Assembly (NCBI GenBank): GCA_946186125.1
Contig: CAMHLZ010000006.1
Location: 1 to 64,000 of the forward strand
Reading direction: 5' to 3'
Source: an uncultured Lachnospira sp.
Lineage (GTDB): Bacteria; Bacillota; Clostridia; Lachnospirales; Lachnospiraceae
Length of the DNA stretch: 64,000 nucleotides
Positions 8,134 through 18,538 of this stretch are shown piece after piece. The notes beneath the pieces are model-generated. The model did not search any database. It had not been told where the DNA came from and saw nothing but the letters and a program-made list of their open reading frames with translations. The translations under genes and the position numbers were made by a program. The first letter of the stretch is position 1, and each line of letters begins with the position of its first letter.

Positions 8134-9516
8134 TTAGTAATATTTTTCAATGAGTTTCGTATCTATTCTGTCTAATTCTTCTTTAGGCAGCATGTGGAGA
8201 AGTTCCCATCCAATATTTAAGGTGGTTATAACATCTCTGTTTTCATTTTCTTCCTGACTTACAAAACGGTTTTCAAATGCTTTACCAAATTCCAGATATT
8301 TTTTATCGGATGGTGACAGTTCATCTTCACCGATAACGGATGCCAACGCCCTTGCTTCACCAACTTTTGCATAAGAAGAGAATAACTGGTTGGCAACTGC
8401 CTGATGGTCATCTCTTGTATAGTCTTCACCGATTCCGTCTTTCATAAGACGAGAGAGTGAAGGCAGTACGTTGATTGGAGGGTAAATGGACTGACCATGC
8501 AGGGTACGGTCTAAAACAATCTGACCTTCAGTAATGTAACCTGTTAAATCAGGAATCGGGTGTGTAATATCATCATTTGGCATTGTAAGAATCGGAATCT
8601 GTGTAACAGAACCTTTTGAATTTTTTACAATACCGGCTCTTTCGTAAATGGTTGCAAGTTCACTGTATAAGTAACCCGGATAACCTTTTCTTGATGGAAT
8701 CTCACCTTTAGAAGAAGATACTTCACGCATGGCTTCTGCAAATGAAGTCATATCCGTAAGGATAACAAGTACATGCTTATCTTTTTCAAAAGCAAGATAT
8801 TCTGCAGCTGTTAAAGCTACTTTTGGTGTAACCAGACGTTCAACTACAGGGTCATTTGCCAGATTCAAAAACATGACAACGTGATTTAAAACGCCACTTT
8901 CTTCAAAGGTTCTTTTAAAGAATTCTGCAACATCATATTTTACACCCATTGCCGCAAAGATAACAACTAAGTCTTCATCAGAGTCATCTCCAAGTGAAGC
9001 CTGTTTTACAATCTGTGCAGCCAGTCTGTCGTGAGGAAGACCGTTACCTGAGAAGATAGGAAGTTTTTGACCTCTTATCAGCGTGGTCAGTCCGTCGATG
9101 GCAGAGATACCTGTACGTATATAGTTTCTTGGATATTCCCTTTCAACCGGATTTAAAGGTTTTCCATTTACATCTCTTTTACATTCTGCTTCAATTGGAC
9201 CGAGGCCGTCGATTGGTCTACCGATTCCGTCAAATGTTCTGCCTAATATATCGAGTGATAGTGGAAATTCCAGAGGGTGTCCGGTAAATTTCGTATGTGT
9301 ATTTACGAGGGAAAGATTTTCTGAACCCTCAAAAATCTGTATTACGGCTTTGTCTTTATAGACCTCGATAATCTTTCCAAGTTTTTTTGTTCCAATCTCG
9401 TCATCTACTTTAAGTTCTACTATTTCATCGTAGGCTGCGCCTTCTACACCGTCAATGGCTACTAAGGCACCTTTAATCTGACTGAGACCGATATATTCAA
9501 TTCCCATATTTTTCAT
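8134..9516 (-). CDS. ntpB: V-type ATPase subunit B
   Basis: Non-catalytic nucleotide-binding subunit of the A3B3 head. Shows the family signature [18 protein letters not shown] and [13 protein letters not shown] in place of an active P-loop, with [17 protein letters not shown] later. The start is uncertain. GGAAAGGAG lies 3 nt before an in-frame TTG (9528) and 15 nt before ATG 9516, while homologues usually begin near the ATG at 9507. ATG 9516 is used here. Confidence 0.93.
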   Translation of the reverse strand: MKNMGIEYIGLSQIKGALVAIDGVEGAAYDEIVELKVDDEIGTKKLGKIIEVYKDKAVIQIFEGSENLSLVNTHTKFTGHPLEFPLSLDILGRTFDGIGRPIDGLGPIEAECKRDVNGKPLNPVEREYPRNYIRTGISAIDGLTTLIRGQKLPIFSGNGLPHDRLAAQIVKQASLGDDSDEDLVVIFAAMGVKYDVAEFFKRTFEESGVLNHVVMFLNLANDPVVERLVTPKVALTAAEYLAFEKDKHVLVILTDMTSFAEAMREVSSSKGEIPSRKGYPGYLYSELATIYERAGIVKNSKGSVTQIPILTMPNDDITHPIPDLTGYITEGQIVLDRTLHGQSIYPPINVLPSLSRLMKDGIGEDYTRDDHQAVANQLFSSYAKVGEARALASVIGEDELSPSDKKYLEFGKAFENRFVSQEENENRDVITTLNIGWELLHMLPKEELDRIDTKLIEKYY

Positions 9517-9556
9517 AACACTAATCAAACACTCCTTTCCGTGAATACATTGTATT

Positions 9557-11329
9557 CTATCCGTTTTTCTGTAATACTTCGTTGTAGAAATTATCGATAT
9601 CCTTGATGTAATTATCGAATAATTCTAAATGGTCATTCGGAACATCGTATTTAATGGCAATGATTTTATCAAATATTGTACTCTCTTTTAATACGGACAT
9701 AGGCATATTTAATGCAATCAATGCTTTTGCACGTTCATTTAAATACAAAATGGTTTTCATCATTAAAAGCTGTTTTTCAAGTGATACGCAGGTATCATCT
9801 TTATGAAATGCATTTTGCTGTAAAAAACCAAGACGTATAACTCTGGCGATTTCCAAAGTAAGTTTCTGGTCATCAGGAAGCACATCACTTCCTATAAGTT
9901 TTACGATTTCAATAAGACTGCTTTCCTGGTTTAATATGGCAAGTATCTGATTTCTGTAAGGGATAAAATCAGGTCCCACATTTTCATCATACCACGGAGC
10001 CATGTCATTCAAATATTCGCTGTAGCTTGTGAGCCAGTGAATAGCCGGAAAATGTCTTGCATAGGCGAGGGATTTATCAAGTCCCCAGAAGCATCTGACA
10101 AAACGTTTTGTATTCTGTGTGACAGGCTCAGAAAAATCTCCACCCTGTGGTGATACGGCACCGATAATTGAAACGGAGCCTTCCGTATTGTTAAGATTTT
10201 CAACATAACCTGCTCTTTCATAAAATGCAGAAAGCTTACTTGCAAGGTATGCAGGGAAACCTTCTTCGGCAGGCATTTCTTCGAGACGTCCGGATAATTC
10301 ACGCAATGCCTCAGCCCATCTGGAAGTAGAATCTGCCATAATTGCAACATGGTAACCCATATCACGATAATATTCTGCAAGTGTAATACCGGTATAAATG
10401 CTTGCTTCACGGGCAGCAACAGGCATGTTTGATGTGTTTGCAATAAGAGTGGTGCGGTACATAAGCGGATTGCCTGATTTAGGATCCTTTAATTTTGCAA
10501 AATCTTCAAGTACCTCAGTCATCTCGTTTCCACGCTCACCACATCCGATGTAAATGATGATATCAGCATCGGACCATTTTGCTATCTGATGCTGTGACAT
10601 TGTTTTTCCCGTACCGAATCCTCCAGGGATGGCAGCCGTTCCGCCTTTTGCTATTGGAAAAAGCGTATCCAGTATTCTCTGCCCGGTTACAAGAGGAACA
10701 GAAGAAGGCTGTTTCTTACTAAATGGTCTTGGTACTCTGATAGGCCATTTTTGTGCAAGTGTCAGGTTATACTCTGTTCCGTTGTCCAGTTTTATTACAG
10801 CCAGCGTATCGTTAATCGTGTAATCACCATCAGGTTTTACAGAAATAACTTTTCCTGAAATATACGGTGGTACCATGGATTTGTGTAATACCGCCTTTGT
10901 TTCCTGAACTTCAGCAATATGTGTACCGCCTGATACTTCCTGTCCTTCTTTTAATAGAATGTGTGTATTCCATTTTTTTTCTGTATCCAGAGAATCTACG
11001 GAAATACCTCTTGAAATATAAATACCGGATTTTTCAGCAATGCTTTTTAACGGTCTTTCGATTCCGTCAAAGATGTTATCGATAATACCCGGTGCTAATG
11101 TAACGAAAATGGCACTACCTGAAGAATACACTAAATCTCCCGGCTTTAAACCGGAGGTTTCTTCGTATACCTGAACGGTAGTAATCTCAGATGTCAGGGA
11201 GATAATTTCTCCGACAAGACGTTCTTCGCCTACGAATACCATTTCACCCATTTTGAATTTTGTTTTACCTTTTATATAAACCACAGGTCCGTTGATACCG
11301 TATATGGCACCTGTATATGTTTCATTCAT
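9557..11329 (-). CDS. ntpA: V-type ATPase catalytic subunit A
   Basis: Catalytic subunit (590 aa) that hydrolyses or makes ATP. Contains the P-loop GGFGTGKT near residue 231, the catalytic-Glu region GCGERGNEM, the nucleotide-contact segment [13 protein letters not shown], and the V/A-type-specific non-homologous insertion after residue ~110. The P-loop has Gly where many family members have Pro (GPFGxGKT). Flanked by subunits E and B in the expected order. Confidence 0.96.
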   Translation of the reverse strand: MNETYTGAIYGINGPVVYIKGKTKFKMGEMVFVGEERLVGEIISLTSEITTVQVYEETSGLKPGDLVYSSGSAIFVTLAPGIIDNIFDGIERPLKSIAEKSGIYISRGISVDSLDTEKKWNTHILLKEGQEVSGGTHIAEVQETKAVLHKSMVPPYISGKVISVKPDGDYTINDTLAVIKLDNGTEYNLTLAQKWPIRVPRPFSKKQPSSVPLVTGQRILDTLFPIAKGGTAAIPGGFGTGKTMSQHQIAKWSDADIIIYIGCGERGNEMTEVLEDFAKLKDPKSGNPLMYRTTLIANTSNMPVAAREASIYTGITLAEYYRDMGYHVAIMADSTSRWAEALRELSGRLEEMPAEEGFPAYLASKLSAFYERAGYVENLNNTEGSVSIIGAVSPQGGDFSEPVTQNTKRFVRCFWGLDKSLAYARHFPAIHWLTSYSEYLNDMAPWYDENVGPDFIPYRNQILAILNQESSLIEIVKLIGSDVLPDDQKLTLEIARVIRLGFLQQNAFHKDDTCVSLEKQLLMMKTILYLNERAKALIALNMPMSVLKESTIFDKIIAIKYDVPNDHLELFDNYIKDIDNFYNEVLQKNG

Positions 11330-11340
11330 GGAGCAACCTC

Positions 11341-11922
11341 CTAGTAATTAATTTTATAATTTTCTTCGACTTCAGAAACTTTTGTATTGAAAGTTTCATC
11401 AATTAAAATATTTTTTGAAGGAATAACGGCACGAATGCCTCCTCCAAATGAAAATTCATTCATTTGAATTGACCCGTTTGAAGGAGTTTTTAAACTCTTC
11501 ATCAATTCAGAATCCTGTGGGTCAATGTAGATTTCAATAGTTTCTTTATCTGCAAATTCAGCGGCATCTTTTATTTTTTTATTGAGAAAATCCACATATT
11601 CAGGGCTGCTTTTGTAGTTCGAAAGAAGAGTGTTTACTTCTTCAAAAATCTTCTTTTTATAGTAGAGATTTTTTGAGGTAAGTGAACGTTTTAAATCTGT
11701 CTCCTGATTTGAATAATCTTTTTTTACATTTCTTTTTATAATGGCTTTTTTTGTCTCAATAATCTCTTTTGAAGCAGTATTACCTGTTTCTTTGTGATTT
11801 GCATAAATCTCATCAAGACTTGTTTTATATTTATCAAGATTTTCACTGACATGCTGGCTGGCAGTCTGTAGTGATATCTCCTTAAAATGTTCTAATTTCT
11901 GGTTAATATTCAACGTAATCAC
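11341..11922 (-). CDS. ntpE: V-type ATPase subunit E
   Basis: Peripheral stalk (stator) subunit, 193 aa. Charged N-terminal helix followed by the C-terminal domain that caps the A3B3 head, containing FSFGGGIRAVIPSKNILIDETF, the usual end motif of the family. Located between F and A, 3 bp downstream of F. Confidence 0.9.
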   Translation of the reverse strand: MITLNINQKLEHFKEISLQTASQHVSENLDKYKTSLDEIYANHKETGNTASKEIIETKKAIIKRNVKKDYSNQETDLKRSLTSKNLYYKKKIFEEVNTLLSNYKSSPEYVDFLNKKIKDAAEFADKETIEIYIDPQDSELMKSLKTPSNGSIQMNEFSFGGGIRAVIPSKNILIDETFNTKVSEVEENYKINY

Positions 11923-11925
11923 CTC

Positions 11926-12234
11926 TTATAGTTTCAGTCCGATTGCTTCATTCACATATGAAGTTATAAAATCAGGTCTGCGGCCTGTACCGTGGCGGTC
12001 AGGTATTTCAACAAGTAATGGCTGTTTTCTGTGGAGCTTAATATCACTTATAAGCTCAGAAAAATTGTTACTTAGTTTTTCAGTAATAAGTATTATTCCT
12101 ATGGATGAATCAGAAAGGGCAGTGTCTAAAGCCTGCTTCACTTCATCCTTTTCATGGACAACCACACCGTCAATGCCTGTGAGACGCATGCCGGTGCATG
12201 TATCTACGTTGTCACTGATAAGAAAAATTTTCAT
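11926..12234 (-). CDS. ntpF: V-type ATPase subunit F
   Basis: Small central-shaft subunit (102 aa) with the typical start MKIFLISDNVDTCTGMRLTG and the segment IGIILITEKL. Regulatory and rotor component in characterised V/A-ATPases. Sits between K and E in the operon. Confidence 0.92.
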   Translation of the reverse strand: MKIFLISDNVDTCTGMRLTGIDGVVVHEKDEVKQALDTALSDSSIGIILITEKLSNNFSELISDIKLHRKQPLLVEIPDRHGTGRRPDFITSYVNEAIGLKL

Positions 12235-12260
12235 AATGAATCTCCATTCTTTTGTAAATC

Positions 12261-12689
12261 TTACAGCTTACCTATAATCATGAATGAAATAATAAATCCG
12301 TAAAGACATACACCTTCTGCAAGACCAACAAAGATAAGTGATTTACCCATGACACTTGAATCTTCGCTGATTGCTCCAAGAGCTGCGCTGGCAGCATTTG
12401 CAACTGCGATACCACCACCGATACCTGAAAGACCTGTAGCAAGAGCTGCACCGATGTATCCTAATCCTGTAGCGATACCGCCGGAAGAAACAGCTTCACC
12501 TGCAGCAAGAGCTGTTGTAGAGAATAAAGATATCTGTGATATCACAAGTATTCCGAAAAATGCAATTACATTAAGAGCAAGAGCTTTTTTATATCTGCCT
12601 CTTGTCTTTTCACCGATTGCATAATAAGCAAATGGTATAACGATACTAAGTAAAAGTGCTACGCATGAAAGAATTTTTATTGTCAACAT
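12261..12689 (-). CDS. ntpK: V-type ATPase membrane rotor subunit K
   Basis: Rotor (c-ring) protein, 142 aa with four predicted membrane helices: ~4-26, ~38-61, ~75-105 and ~113-140. The last two form the Gly/Ala-rich hairpin typical of c subunits, with the ion-binding Glu in GLAEGVCLYGF. The first two helices carry no carboxylate, so there is one ion site per four helices. I do not see the Gln residues associated with Na+ sites in the GLSGIGGGIAVANA helix, so H+ coupling is possible but unproven. Confidence 0.92.
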   Translation of the reverse strand: MLTIKILSCVALLLSIVIPFAYYAIGEKTRGRYKKALALNVIAFFGILVISQISLFSTTALAAGEAVSSGGIATGLGYIGAALATGLSGIGGGIAVANAASAALGAISEDSSVMGKSLIFVGLAEGVCLYGFIISFMIIGKL

Positions 12690-12709
12690 AAATGTGACCT
12701 CCTTAAATT

Positions 12710-14638
12710 TTAATTATTTGTATTTTTAAATGGTTTGAATTCGCGACCTGTTCCAGAGTAGAATCTGCTGAACATCTCATAAAACTCAAGTCTTAATACC
12801 TGAATTCCGACGATAAGTCCTTCCATACCCATAACAAACAGATTTCCTAATATAACAACTACAATATTTGGTGAACCGCTCTCAGCACCTGCAAGCATCA
12901 TTACAACTTCCATCATTGCTGCATGGCTGACGGCAAAGGCACCAACCCTCACGAAAGAAAGAGTATTTGAAAAATAGCTTAGCAATACTTCAAACAGTTC
13001 AAAGAATGTCTGAACGCAGAACATTCCCACACTTCCTTCAATGAGTTTTTCTTTCTTTTTAAGTGCATGTGTTACCGGTTCTTTGATTGCAATGAGTATC
13101 AAAGGTATGATAAACATAACAATAAGTAATATACTTCCCGGTAAGCTATGTCCCGTCATAAATAACACTATAGTTAAAACGGCAGAACCATAGAACACAA
13201 ATCCGGCGATACCATTGGTATCGAAAATGCTTCCTGTGATGTCTTTTGATACGATACAATTAATAATATTAAATATCATCGCAAGCAGTATCAAAAACAT
13301 TCCGAAGACAATAGCACATATAAATATAGTATTCAATGAACCGACCATCGGAAGTGACGTAATCTTCTTGGCAGGTCTTAGCCACAGAGGTTCTATAACA
13401 TCCTCAAAACCAAACACACTTCCAAACATGAAACCGAATATAGTTGAAAATATTCCGGCACATGATATAATGGCTGCCAGGTCCATTTTCTTTAATTTGT
13501 AGAGGGCGAAACCTCCAAGTACCAGACAAAGGCCCTGTCCGACATCGCCAAACATTATACCGAATATGAATGAATAAGTAATTGCTACAAAGATTGTAGG
13601 ATCAAATTCATTGTAAGCCGGAAGACCATACATTTTTATATACATTTCAAAAGGTTTGATAACCTTAGGGTTTTTAAGTTTGGTAGGCGGCTTTTTATTC
13701 TGATGCTCCATTGCATCTTCAAATATATAAATGACATTATTATCATCATCGAGTTCAGAAGATAGAGCTTCGGCATCCTTAACGCTAATCCATCCGCAGA
13801 TAATATAAAATGTAGTACTTTCGGCAGTTGTCTTCGCAGCAAGTTTTCGCACATCAAAGTTATCGTATGCCATATGAATGCGGTCATAAGCATTTAATAT
13901 GATATCTTTATCTTCAAGAATTTCTTCTTCTAACTTATCTTTTAAACTTTTAAGCTCGGATTTGTATTTGTCAATTGTTTCTAAAAGAATACTGCATACC
14001 TTTTCAGGAGTTCCTTTTGATTCCTGTGGTATAAATGTTTCTTCAAAATGGAATGAAGTACATGCGGCATCGATTTTTTCGCGTTCAATCTGTGAAACGA
14101 AATACAAAATCCACACATTCTCGGCATCTTCCTTGCATTTAATGTATATAATTGAAGGATTGCTGCCACAGAACTGTTTAAAGTTCTGGAAATATTCTTT
14201 TGGTATTTTTCCAAATTTGTAACTGATGTGCTTGAAATTGGTTATGGCCGAGATATCACATTTTAAGTCAATGAACGGTGAAATGTTATCGTAATCTTTC
14301 TGCACCTGTTCCATTTTTTTCTGCACATCCTGCATTTCACTCTGAATAGCGTCAATGTTTTCTGTAATCTTCGACAGATGTGAATTTGCAGTATCTACAT
14401 TCATTTCAATGTTTTTTGATTTGTTTTTATCCGGCAGGTGAGCGTAAAGCAAAGATGCTTTTGCAAACATTTCTTTATACGGATTTGCCTCTACATACGG
14501 TATAAGGTCATTGGAAGAATTCCATTCTGCCAGGGCATTTTCTAAATGAATCTCATACTTTGAGAGGTAAGTATTGACTAATCTGTCAATATCATCCGTG
14601 GGACCTGTCAGGCTGATAAATTTCATTTTTTCAATCAA
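12710..14638 (-). CDS. ntpI: V-type ATPase subunit I (a-type stator)
   Basis: Membrane stator that forms the ion half-channels against the K ring. The N-terminal ~340 residues are cytoplasmic with coiled coil (ENIDAIQSEMQDVQKKMEQ). The C-terminal half has about seven or eight membrane helices. The segment SFVRVGAFAVSHAAMMEV contains the conserved Arg and His used in ion transfer. 642 aa is normal. Its start overlaps the stop of subunit C by 4 bp (ATGA). Confidence 0.95.
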   Translation of the reverse strand: MIEKMKFISLTGPTDDIDRLVNTYLSKYEIHLENALAEWNSSNDLIPYVEANPYKEMFAKASLLYAHLPDKNKSKNIEMNVDTANSHLSKITENIDAIQSEMQDVQKKMEQVQKDYDNISPFIDLKCDISAITNFKHISYKFGKIPKEYFQNFKQFCGSNPSIIYIKCKEDAENVWILYFVSQIEREKIDAACTSFHFEETFIPQESKGTPEKVCSILLETIDKYKSELKSLKDKLEEEILEDKDIILNAYDRIHMAYDNFDVRKLAAKTTAESTTFYIICGWISVKDAEALSSELDDDNNVIYIFEDAMEHQNKKPPTKLKNPKVIKPFEMYIKMYGLPAYNEFDPTIFVAITYSFIFGIMFGDVGQGLCLVLGGFALYKLKKMDLAAIISCAGIFSTIFGFMFGSVFGFEDVIEPLWLRPAKKITSLPMVGSLNTIFICAIVFGMFLILLAMIFNIINCIVSKDITGSIFDTNGIAGFVFYGSAVLTIVLFMTGHSLPGSILLIVMFIIPLILIAIKEPVTHALKKKEKLIEGSVGMFCVQTFFELFEVLLSYFSNTLSFVRVGAFAVSHAAMMEVVMMLAGAESGSPNIVVVILGNLFVMGMEGLIVGIQVLRLEFYEMFSRFYSGTGREFKPFKNTNN

Positions 14639-15690
14639 TGATAATCACCTCCGTTGTTAATTAATTTTATAATATCTTCAGGCTGATAGGAGTATCTGAC
14701 TCCTTCCGTAACCTGTGTAAGCAACTGGATTTCCTGTTCCTGCAGATATAAATAGGTCATTATACATGCCAGCGAATATGGATGTTTCCTGAAAGCTGAT
14801 GTGTATAACTTGTGTATCTTCTTATTATAATACTTTTCTATGGACATATTATTTAGTTCGGAAAGATCTCCTCCATAAAAGGTATCTGATAATACATCCA
14901 AAAAGTTTTTTACGGAGTCGCTTTCTACCATCGCCTGTATCTGTGCTGCTTTCAGCTTGTGTCTTACCGGTATCACCATATTGTAAATCTCGGCAGGTGT
15001 CATGCGATAGTATTTTTTACAGCGGTAAATCCACTGCAGGTTTAATAAATCTATCTTAAATCCATACATGTCGGTTACTATCTTTAAATCCTCACCCTTA
15101 AGATATTTGTTTTTCTCTTTCCACAGTGTCTTGAACAGATACAAATCAAGACTGATTTCGTAGTCAAACAGGTTCTTTTCAGGAATTGCATTTACCGCTT
15201 CTAATGTTTTATAGTATCTTGTGCCGGAAAGTGAGGATATCAGATCCTCTGTCGTCTCCGCCTGAAAACATTTTTGAACCGGAATATCTGAAAATCTGTC
15301 AAAGTACGGCTGCAATGTCGTATAATCCACCGTCAGCGGTCTTTTGTTCATTGTTTTTCTAAGCAACTGCTTTATCAGTCTTGTTTCGTAATGAACAAAA
15401 TACATGTCTAAAAACTTTCTCTGGCCGATGGTGGCAAATGTATAGATACTTGAGTAATTCTCATACATCGACAGTGTCAGCAGTTGTTCAAGATTCTCAC
15501 GATGGTAGAAGTCGTCATCGGCAGATTCAGGGAAGAGGTTTTTGTAACCGTTTGTTCCCTGAAGATAGCGCATTACTTCCGGAACGGAAGACATGCCGGC
15601 AATCTCTGTGTATTCTTTCATCGTGATTAATTTGGATTTCATTCCGTGTATTTTTGTGTTAATGCCACTATATGCAAAAGTGCCATTCAT
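14635..15690 (-). CDS. ntpC: V-type ATPase subunit C
   Basis: Socket subunit that links the rotor ring to the central shaft (351 aa). Begins GTFAYSGINTKIHGMKSKLI, as is usual for the family, and contains the C-terminal YLYLQEQEIQLLTQVTEGVRY. Position between the stalk subunit and subunit I fits the operon. Confidence 0.92.
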   Translation of the reverse strand: MNGTFAYSGINTKIHGMKSKLITMKEYTEIAGMSSVPEVMRYLQGTNGYKNLFPESADDDFYHRENLEQLLTLSMYENYSSIYTFATIGQRKFLDMYFVHYETRLIKQLLRKTMNKRPLTVDYTTLQPYFDRFSDIPVQKCFQAETTEDLISSLSGTRYYKTLEAVNAIPEKNLFDYEISLDLYLFKTLWKEKNKYLKGEDLKIVTDMYGFKIDLLNLQWIYRCKKYYRMTPAEIYNMVIPVRHKLKAAQIQAMVESDSVKNFLDVLSDTFYGGDLSELNNMSIEKYYNKKIHKLYTSAFRKHPYSLACIMTYLYLQEQEIQLLTQVTEGVRYSYQPEDIIKLINNGGDYH

Positions 15691-15699
15691 AGAATCACC

Positions 15700-16023
15700 C
15701 TACCCTTTTATGATGTCATTCACAATATCTTCTGCCCATTTTGTGTGTTCTTTTTCGTAAGCATCACTGAGTCGGGCAATGTCACGGTTTATAGATTCTT
15801 CAAGCTTTTTTATGCCGGTATCGTTTTCATCGCGAAGTGATTTTTCATATCGGGACAGTTCCTGCTTGATATTAAGTTCCATATCCTCATCAAATTTTTT
15901 GATTTTTTTCTCAATGTTTTCGTTATATTCATCACGCTCTTTATTGACCGTAGTCATAATCTTTTCTACGGCACCATCTATCTTGGTGAGTTCGGATATA
16001 ACTTCTTCTATAGGTGTGTCCAT
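15700..16023 (-). CDS. V-type ATPase peripheral-stalk subunit (G/H-like coiled coil)
   Basis: First gene of the operon. 107 aa, nearly all charged heptad-repeat helix (Asp/Glu/Lys rich), no membrane segment. Short coiled-coil proteins in this position pair with subunit E in the stator. Sequence of such proteins is poorly conserved, so the assignment rests on length, coiled coil and operon position. A good ribosome site (GGAGGG) precedes ATG 16023. Confidence 0.8.
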   Translation of the reverse strand: MDTPIEEVISELTKIDGAVEKIMTTVNKERDEYNENIEKKIKKFDEDMELNIKQELSRYEKSLRDENDTGIKKLEESINRDIARLSDAYEKEHTKWAEDIVNDIIKG

Positions 16024-16054
16024 AATCGTCCCTCCTTCATTTCATCACGTTATT

Positions 16055-16084
16055 ATTATAACTCTTATAGTATATTTTTAGCAA
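16055..16084 (-). promoter_or_regulatory. likely promoter of the V-ATPase operon
   Basis: On the minus strand, TTGCTA (16084-16079) and TATAAT (16060-16055) are 18 bp apart, about 32 bp upstream of the first operon gene. The -10 is perfect. Confidence 0.6.
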
Positions 16085-16482
16085 CTAAAAAGGTGAATCG
16101 ATTTGGGGGATTTGGTTGGGAGCGTGTCAGAGAATTTTACAAATATGATTTTTTTTGGCGGATTAGGAAGTATAGGTATAAAAGATGGAAGAGTAGTTCC
16201 TTGTGGGAGGGGGAGGGTGGGGTATAATGTGTTGTGAAGTTACATTGTTTATAATGTGAATAGTTAAATGGTGTAGTTTATGCACATAAAAAAAGCGATT
16301 ATTCAAATAGGTATAAATTGTTGTTTTGCTCGAGGACCAATTAGGGATGAGTTTATTGCGATTTTGATGATTGTGATCAGTTATTTGTTTTGGACAATTA
16401 GTATAAAACATTACTCAAGTACGGGAAATTAGTGAGTGGTTAAGGTTAATTGTTAGTAGTAGGAGTGAAGAAAGGAATCAAT
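16085..16482 (+). other. non-coding gap with a G-rich promoter region
   Basis: About 400 bp without a credible gene between the V-ATPase promoter and the methyltransferase pseudogene. The top strand is strikingly poor in C. It holds a G-quadruplex-type motif next to a perfect TATAAT and a second TATAATGTG at about 16252. It marks the left edge of the accessory island. Confidence 0.55.
16201..16228 (+). promoter_or_regulatory. G-quadruplex-like motif joined to a TATAAT box
   Basis: 16205-16222 reads GGGAGGGGGAGGGTGGGG: four runs of at least three G with single-base loops, the tightest type of G4 motif, in an AT-rich genome. TATAAT follows immediately at 16223-16228. TTGTGG at 16201-16206 could be a weak -35, so the G-runs would form the promoter spacer. 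Promoter activity is inference. Confidence 0.6.
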
Positions 16483-17279
16483 ATGGAAATTAATGTTTTA
16501 TTAGAAAAGAAAGAGGCATATTTTCAAGGATTAAAAGAGTATTTAGTAGAAGAAAAGAAAAAATGTTTTGAAAATAGTGGAAATCAATATTTTGATGTAA
16601 CAGCAAAGTATCTTACTGAGATTGAAGAGATGGTTCAAACTGTAGAATTGGGTGATATTAGCACAAACAATGATTTTGATAATAAAGCAAAAAAGTATCT
16701 CGATTTTGTAGAAGCCTATAGATTGGCGAGGTATCAGTTTCCTAGATATTCAGAGGTCAGAAAATCCAGCGTAGAATGTGTATATGCAACAATAATGTTG
16801 GAACTTTTGAAACAGAAAAAAATTGTATTAATGATGATTTAAGCATTATGGATGTGGGATGCGGTCCATCAAGACTTGGACTTGAACTATCGGGAATGTT
16901 TAAGAATGCAAAAGTAGATTTGTTTGATTTTTCAGAGGATGTAACAAAAGCTGTAGATAAAAAATACGACATGATTGTAGCATCCCATTCAATCAATTTA
17001 TTTATAGATCCTCAGAAAACCATCGAGCAATTGGTATCGTGTCTAAAACCTGACGGTGTCATGGTTATGGCTGATTTATTTGGATGGAAAGAAGATAGAG
17101 AGAAAGAGCGTAGAGTGTTCTATGATGGAGAGTCTTTTGGTCGATACATGAAAGAACTTGATACAGTAGAGGTGATTGATGTTTTCAGAGTAGGACCATA
17201 TTGTGAGGAAGTAAATGCTGAGAGAATAGATTCTTATGTAAGTCATATAGTAGTTCTTGAAAAAAAATTAAAGGAGTAA
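16483..17279 (+). pseudogene. SAM-dependent methyltransferase, frameshifted
   Basis: Starts at ATG 16483 after AAAGGA. The first ~110 codons form a helical N-terminal domain and run into a stop at 16840-16842. The adjacent frame continues with CINDDLSIMDVGCGPSRLGLE, the glycine-rich SAM-binding motif I of class I methyltransferases, to the stop at 17277-17279. The two parts join exactly if the A7 run at 16816-16822 had eight A. The fused protein would be about 265 aa. The gene is therefore inactivated, rescued by slippage at the A tract, or affected by a sequencing error. Substrate unknown; the adjacent radical SAM and kinase-like genes suggest a biosynthetic cluster. Confidence 0.75.
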
Positions 17280-17292
17280 ACAAATAAGATTT

Positions 17293-18480
17293 ATGAGTGA
17301 TCAGGTCAATTTGAAAAAAGTGGTATTTGTATGGCCTCAAGAGCCATGGAAACCCACAAGTTTATTTAAACATATTGTATATTTAGGAGAAACAGCGGGG
17401 TACATCAGTAGATATGCAGATGTTGAAGTATATGATTTTAGCGTAACGCAGATGCTAAAAAGAGATATGTATGAAATATTGAGAAAGGCGGATTATCTCT
17501 TTATTCCGATTGAAGCATATACCGCTGTAGCTGCTGTGCGTTTGGCACATTTAGCAAAAACAACAGAAAAAACATATGTTGTAGCATATGGAACAGTTGC
17601 TGCAATGAATCCCAAATTGTTATCTTACTATTTTGATGCAGTCATCGCAACAGGGCATTGGTATAACGCTTTGAAAGAACTGATTTTGGATCAAGAGGCA
17701 TTTACGCGCAAGTTGCAGGGGAATATATATTATTTAGCGAAACACATGGAAGATAGATGGGCATATCCCCTATTTGATAAAATGCCATTGGATGAATATC
17801 AAAAAATAATGAATGGTCAGTTGGATATTGGAATTCAAATTGGATGTGTATTTAACTGCTCATTTTGCGCGGAAAAGAGGATGATACCAGAAAACAAGAT
17901 ATATCATCGAAGTCCTCAAGATATTTATGAATTTGTAAGAGACAATCCGAGTCCTATTTATTATTTAGATGCTACAACATTTTCGTATGACAAAGAATGG
18001 GCATATGAGGTATGTGATTTATTATCTACTATAAATCCTCTTCCAAAGTGGAGAACTGTTACAAGAGTGGATATGATTGATCGGGATATGATCAGAGCTA
18101 TGAAAAAGGCGGGATGTTTTAAGATAGGTTTTGGAATCGAAACGTTAGCTCCAAGTTTACAGAAGAGCATCAATAAGCTTTTTAACGAAAAAAAATTAAT
18201 AGAAAATCTGCAAATGGTCAAAGAAGAAGGAATCATTCCGAGATGTTTTTTGATTTTGGGTATTCCTGGACAAACTGCAGAAGAAGTGCGATATACGAAT
18301 GATATTATGAAAAACTTAGGAATGGAGTATCGATGGAAGGAGTATGTACCGTTTGAAATCATTCCAACATTCAAAGACATTAGAGAATTTGAAATGTTTG
18401 AAAGAAATTCCTATTTTATGCATGATGTAAAAGGATTGAGTAAAGAAGAATATATTGATTTATTAGCTGTTTCCAGATAG
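17293..18480 (+). CDS. radical SAM protein with N-terminal cobalamin-binding-like domain
   Basis: 395 aa. Residues ~1-150 look like the Rossmann fold found before B12-type radical SAM domains, but no DxHxxG cobalamin motif is visible. The radical SAM core follows with CVFNCSFC (CxxxCxxC) near residue 184, which binds the 4Fe-4S cluster, then DATTFSYDKEW and GFGIETL. Appears intact, 13 bp after the methyltransferase. The product made is unknown. It likely belongs to the same cluster as the HPr-kinase-like and HAD genes downstream. Confidence 0.85.
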   Translation: MSDQVNLKKVVFVWPQEPWKPTSLFKHIVYLGETAGYISRYADVEVYDFSVTQMLKRDMYEILRKADYLFIPIEAYTAVAAVRLAHLAKTTEKTYVVAYGTVAAMNPKLLSYYFDAVIATGHWYNALKELILDQEAFTRKLQGNIYYLAKHMEDRWAYPLFDKMPLDEYQKIMNGQLDIGIQIGCVFNCSFCAEKRMIPENKIYHRSPQDIYEFVRDNPSPIYYLDATTFSYDKEWAYEVCDLLSTINPLPKWRTVTRVDMIDRDMIRAMKKAGCFKIGFGIETLAPSLQKSINKLFNEKKLIENLQMVKEEGIIPRCFLILGIPGQTAEEVRYTNDIMKNLGMEYRWKEYVPFEIIPTFKDIREFEMFERNSYFMHDVKGLSKEEYIDLLAVSR

Positions 18481-18538
18481 CTAAGGATACTCGCAACATA
18501 AATATAATTGTATCTGTGGTATAGGTGGAGAGATTTTT

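Noticed and set aside
16163..16411. Minus-strand 82-codon ORF
   Set aside because: Its Pro run is just the complement of the G-quadruplex tract, and it has no ribosome site or family resemblance.
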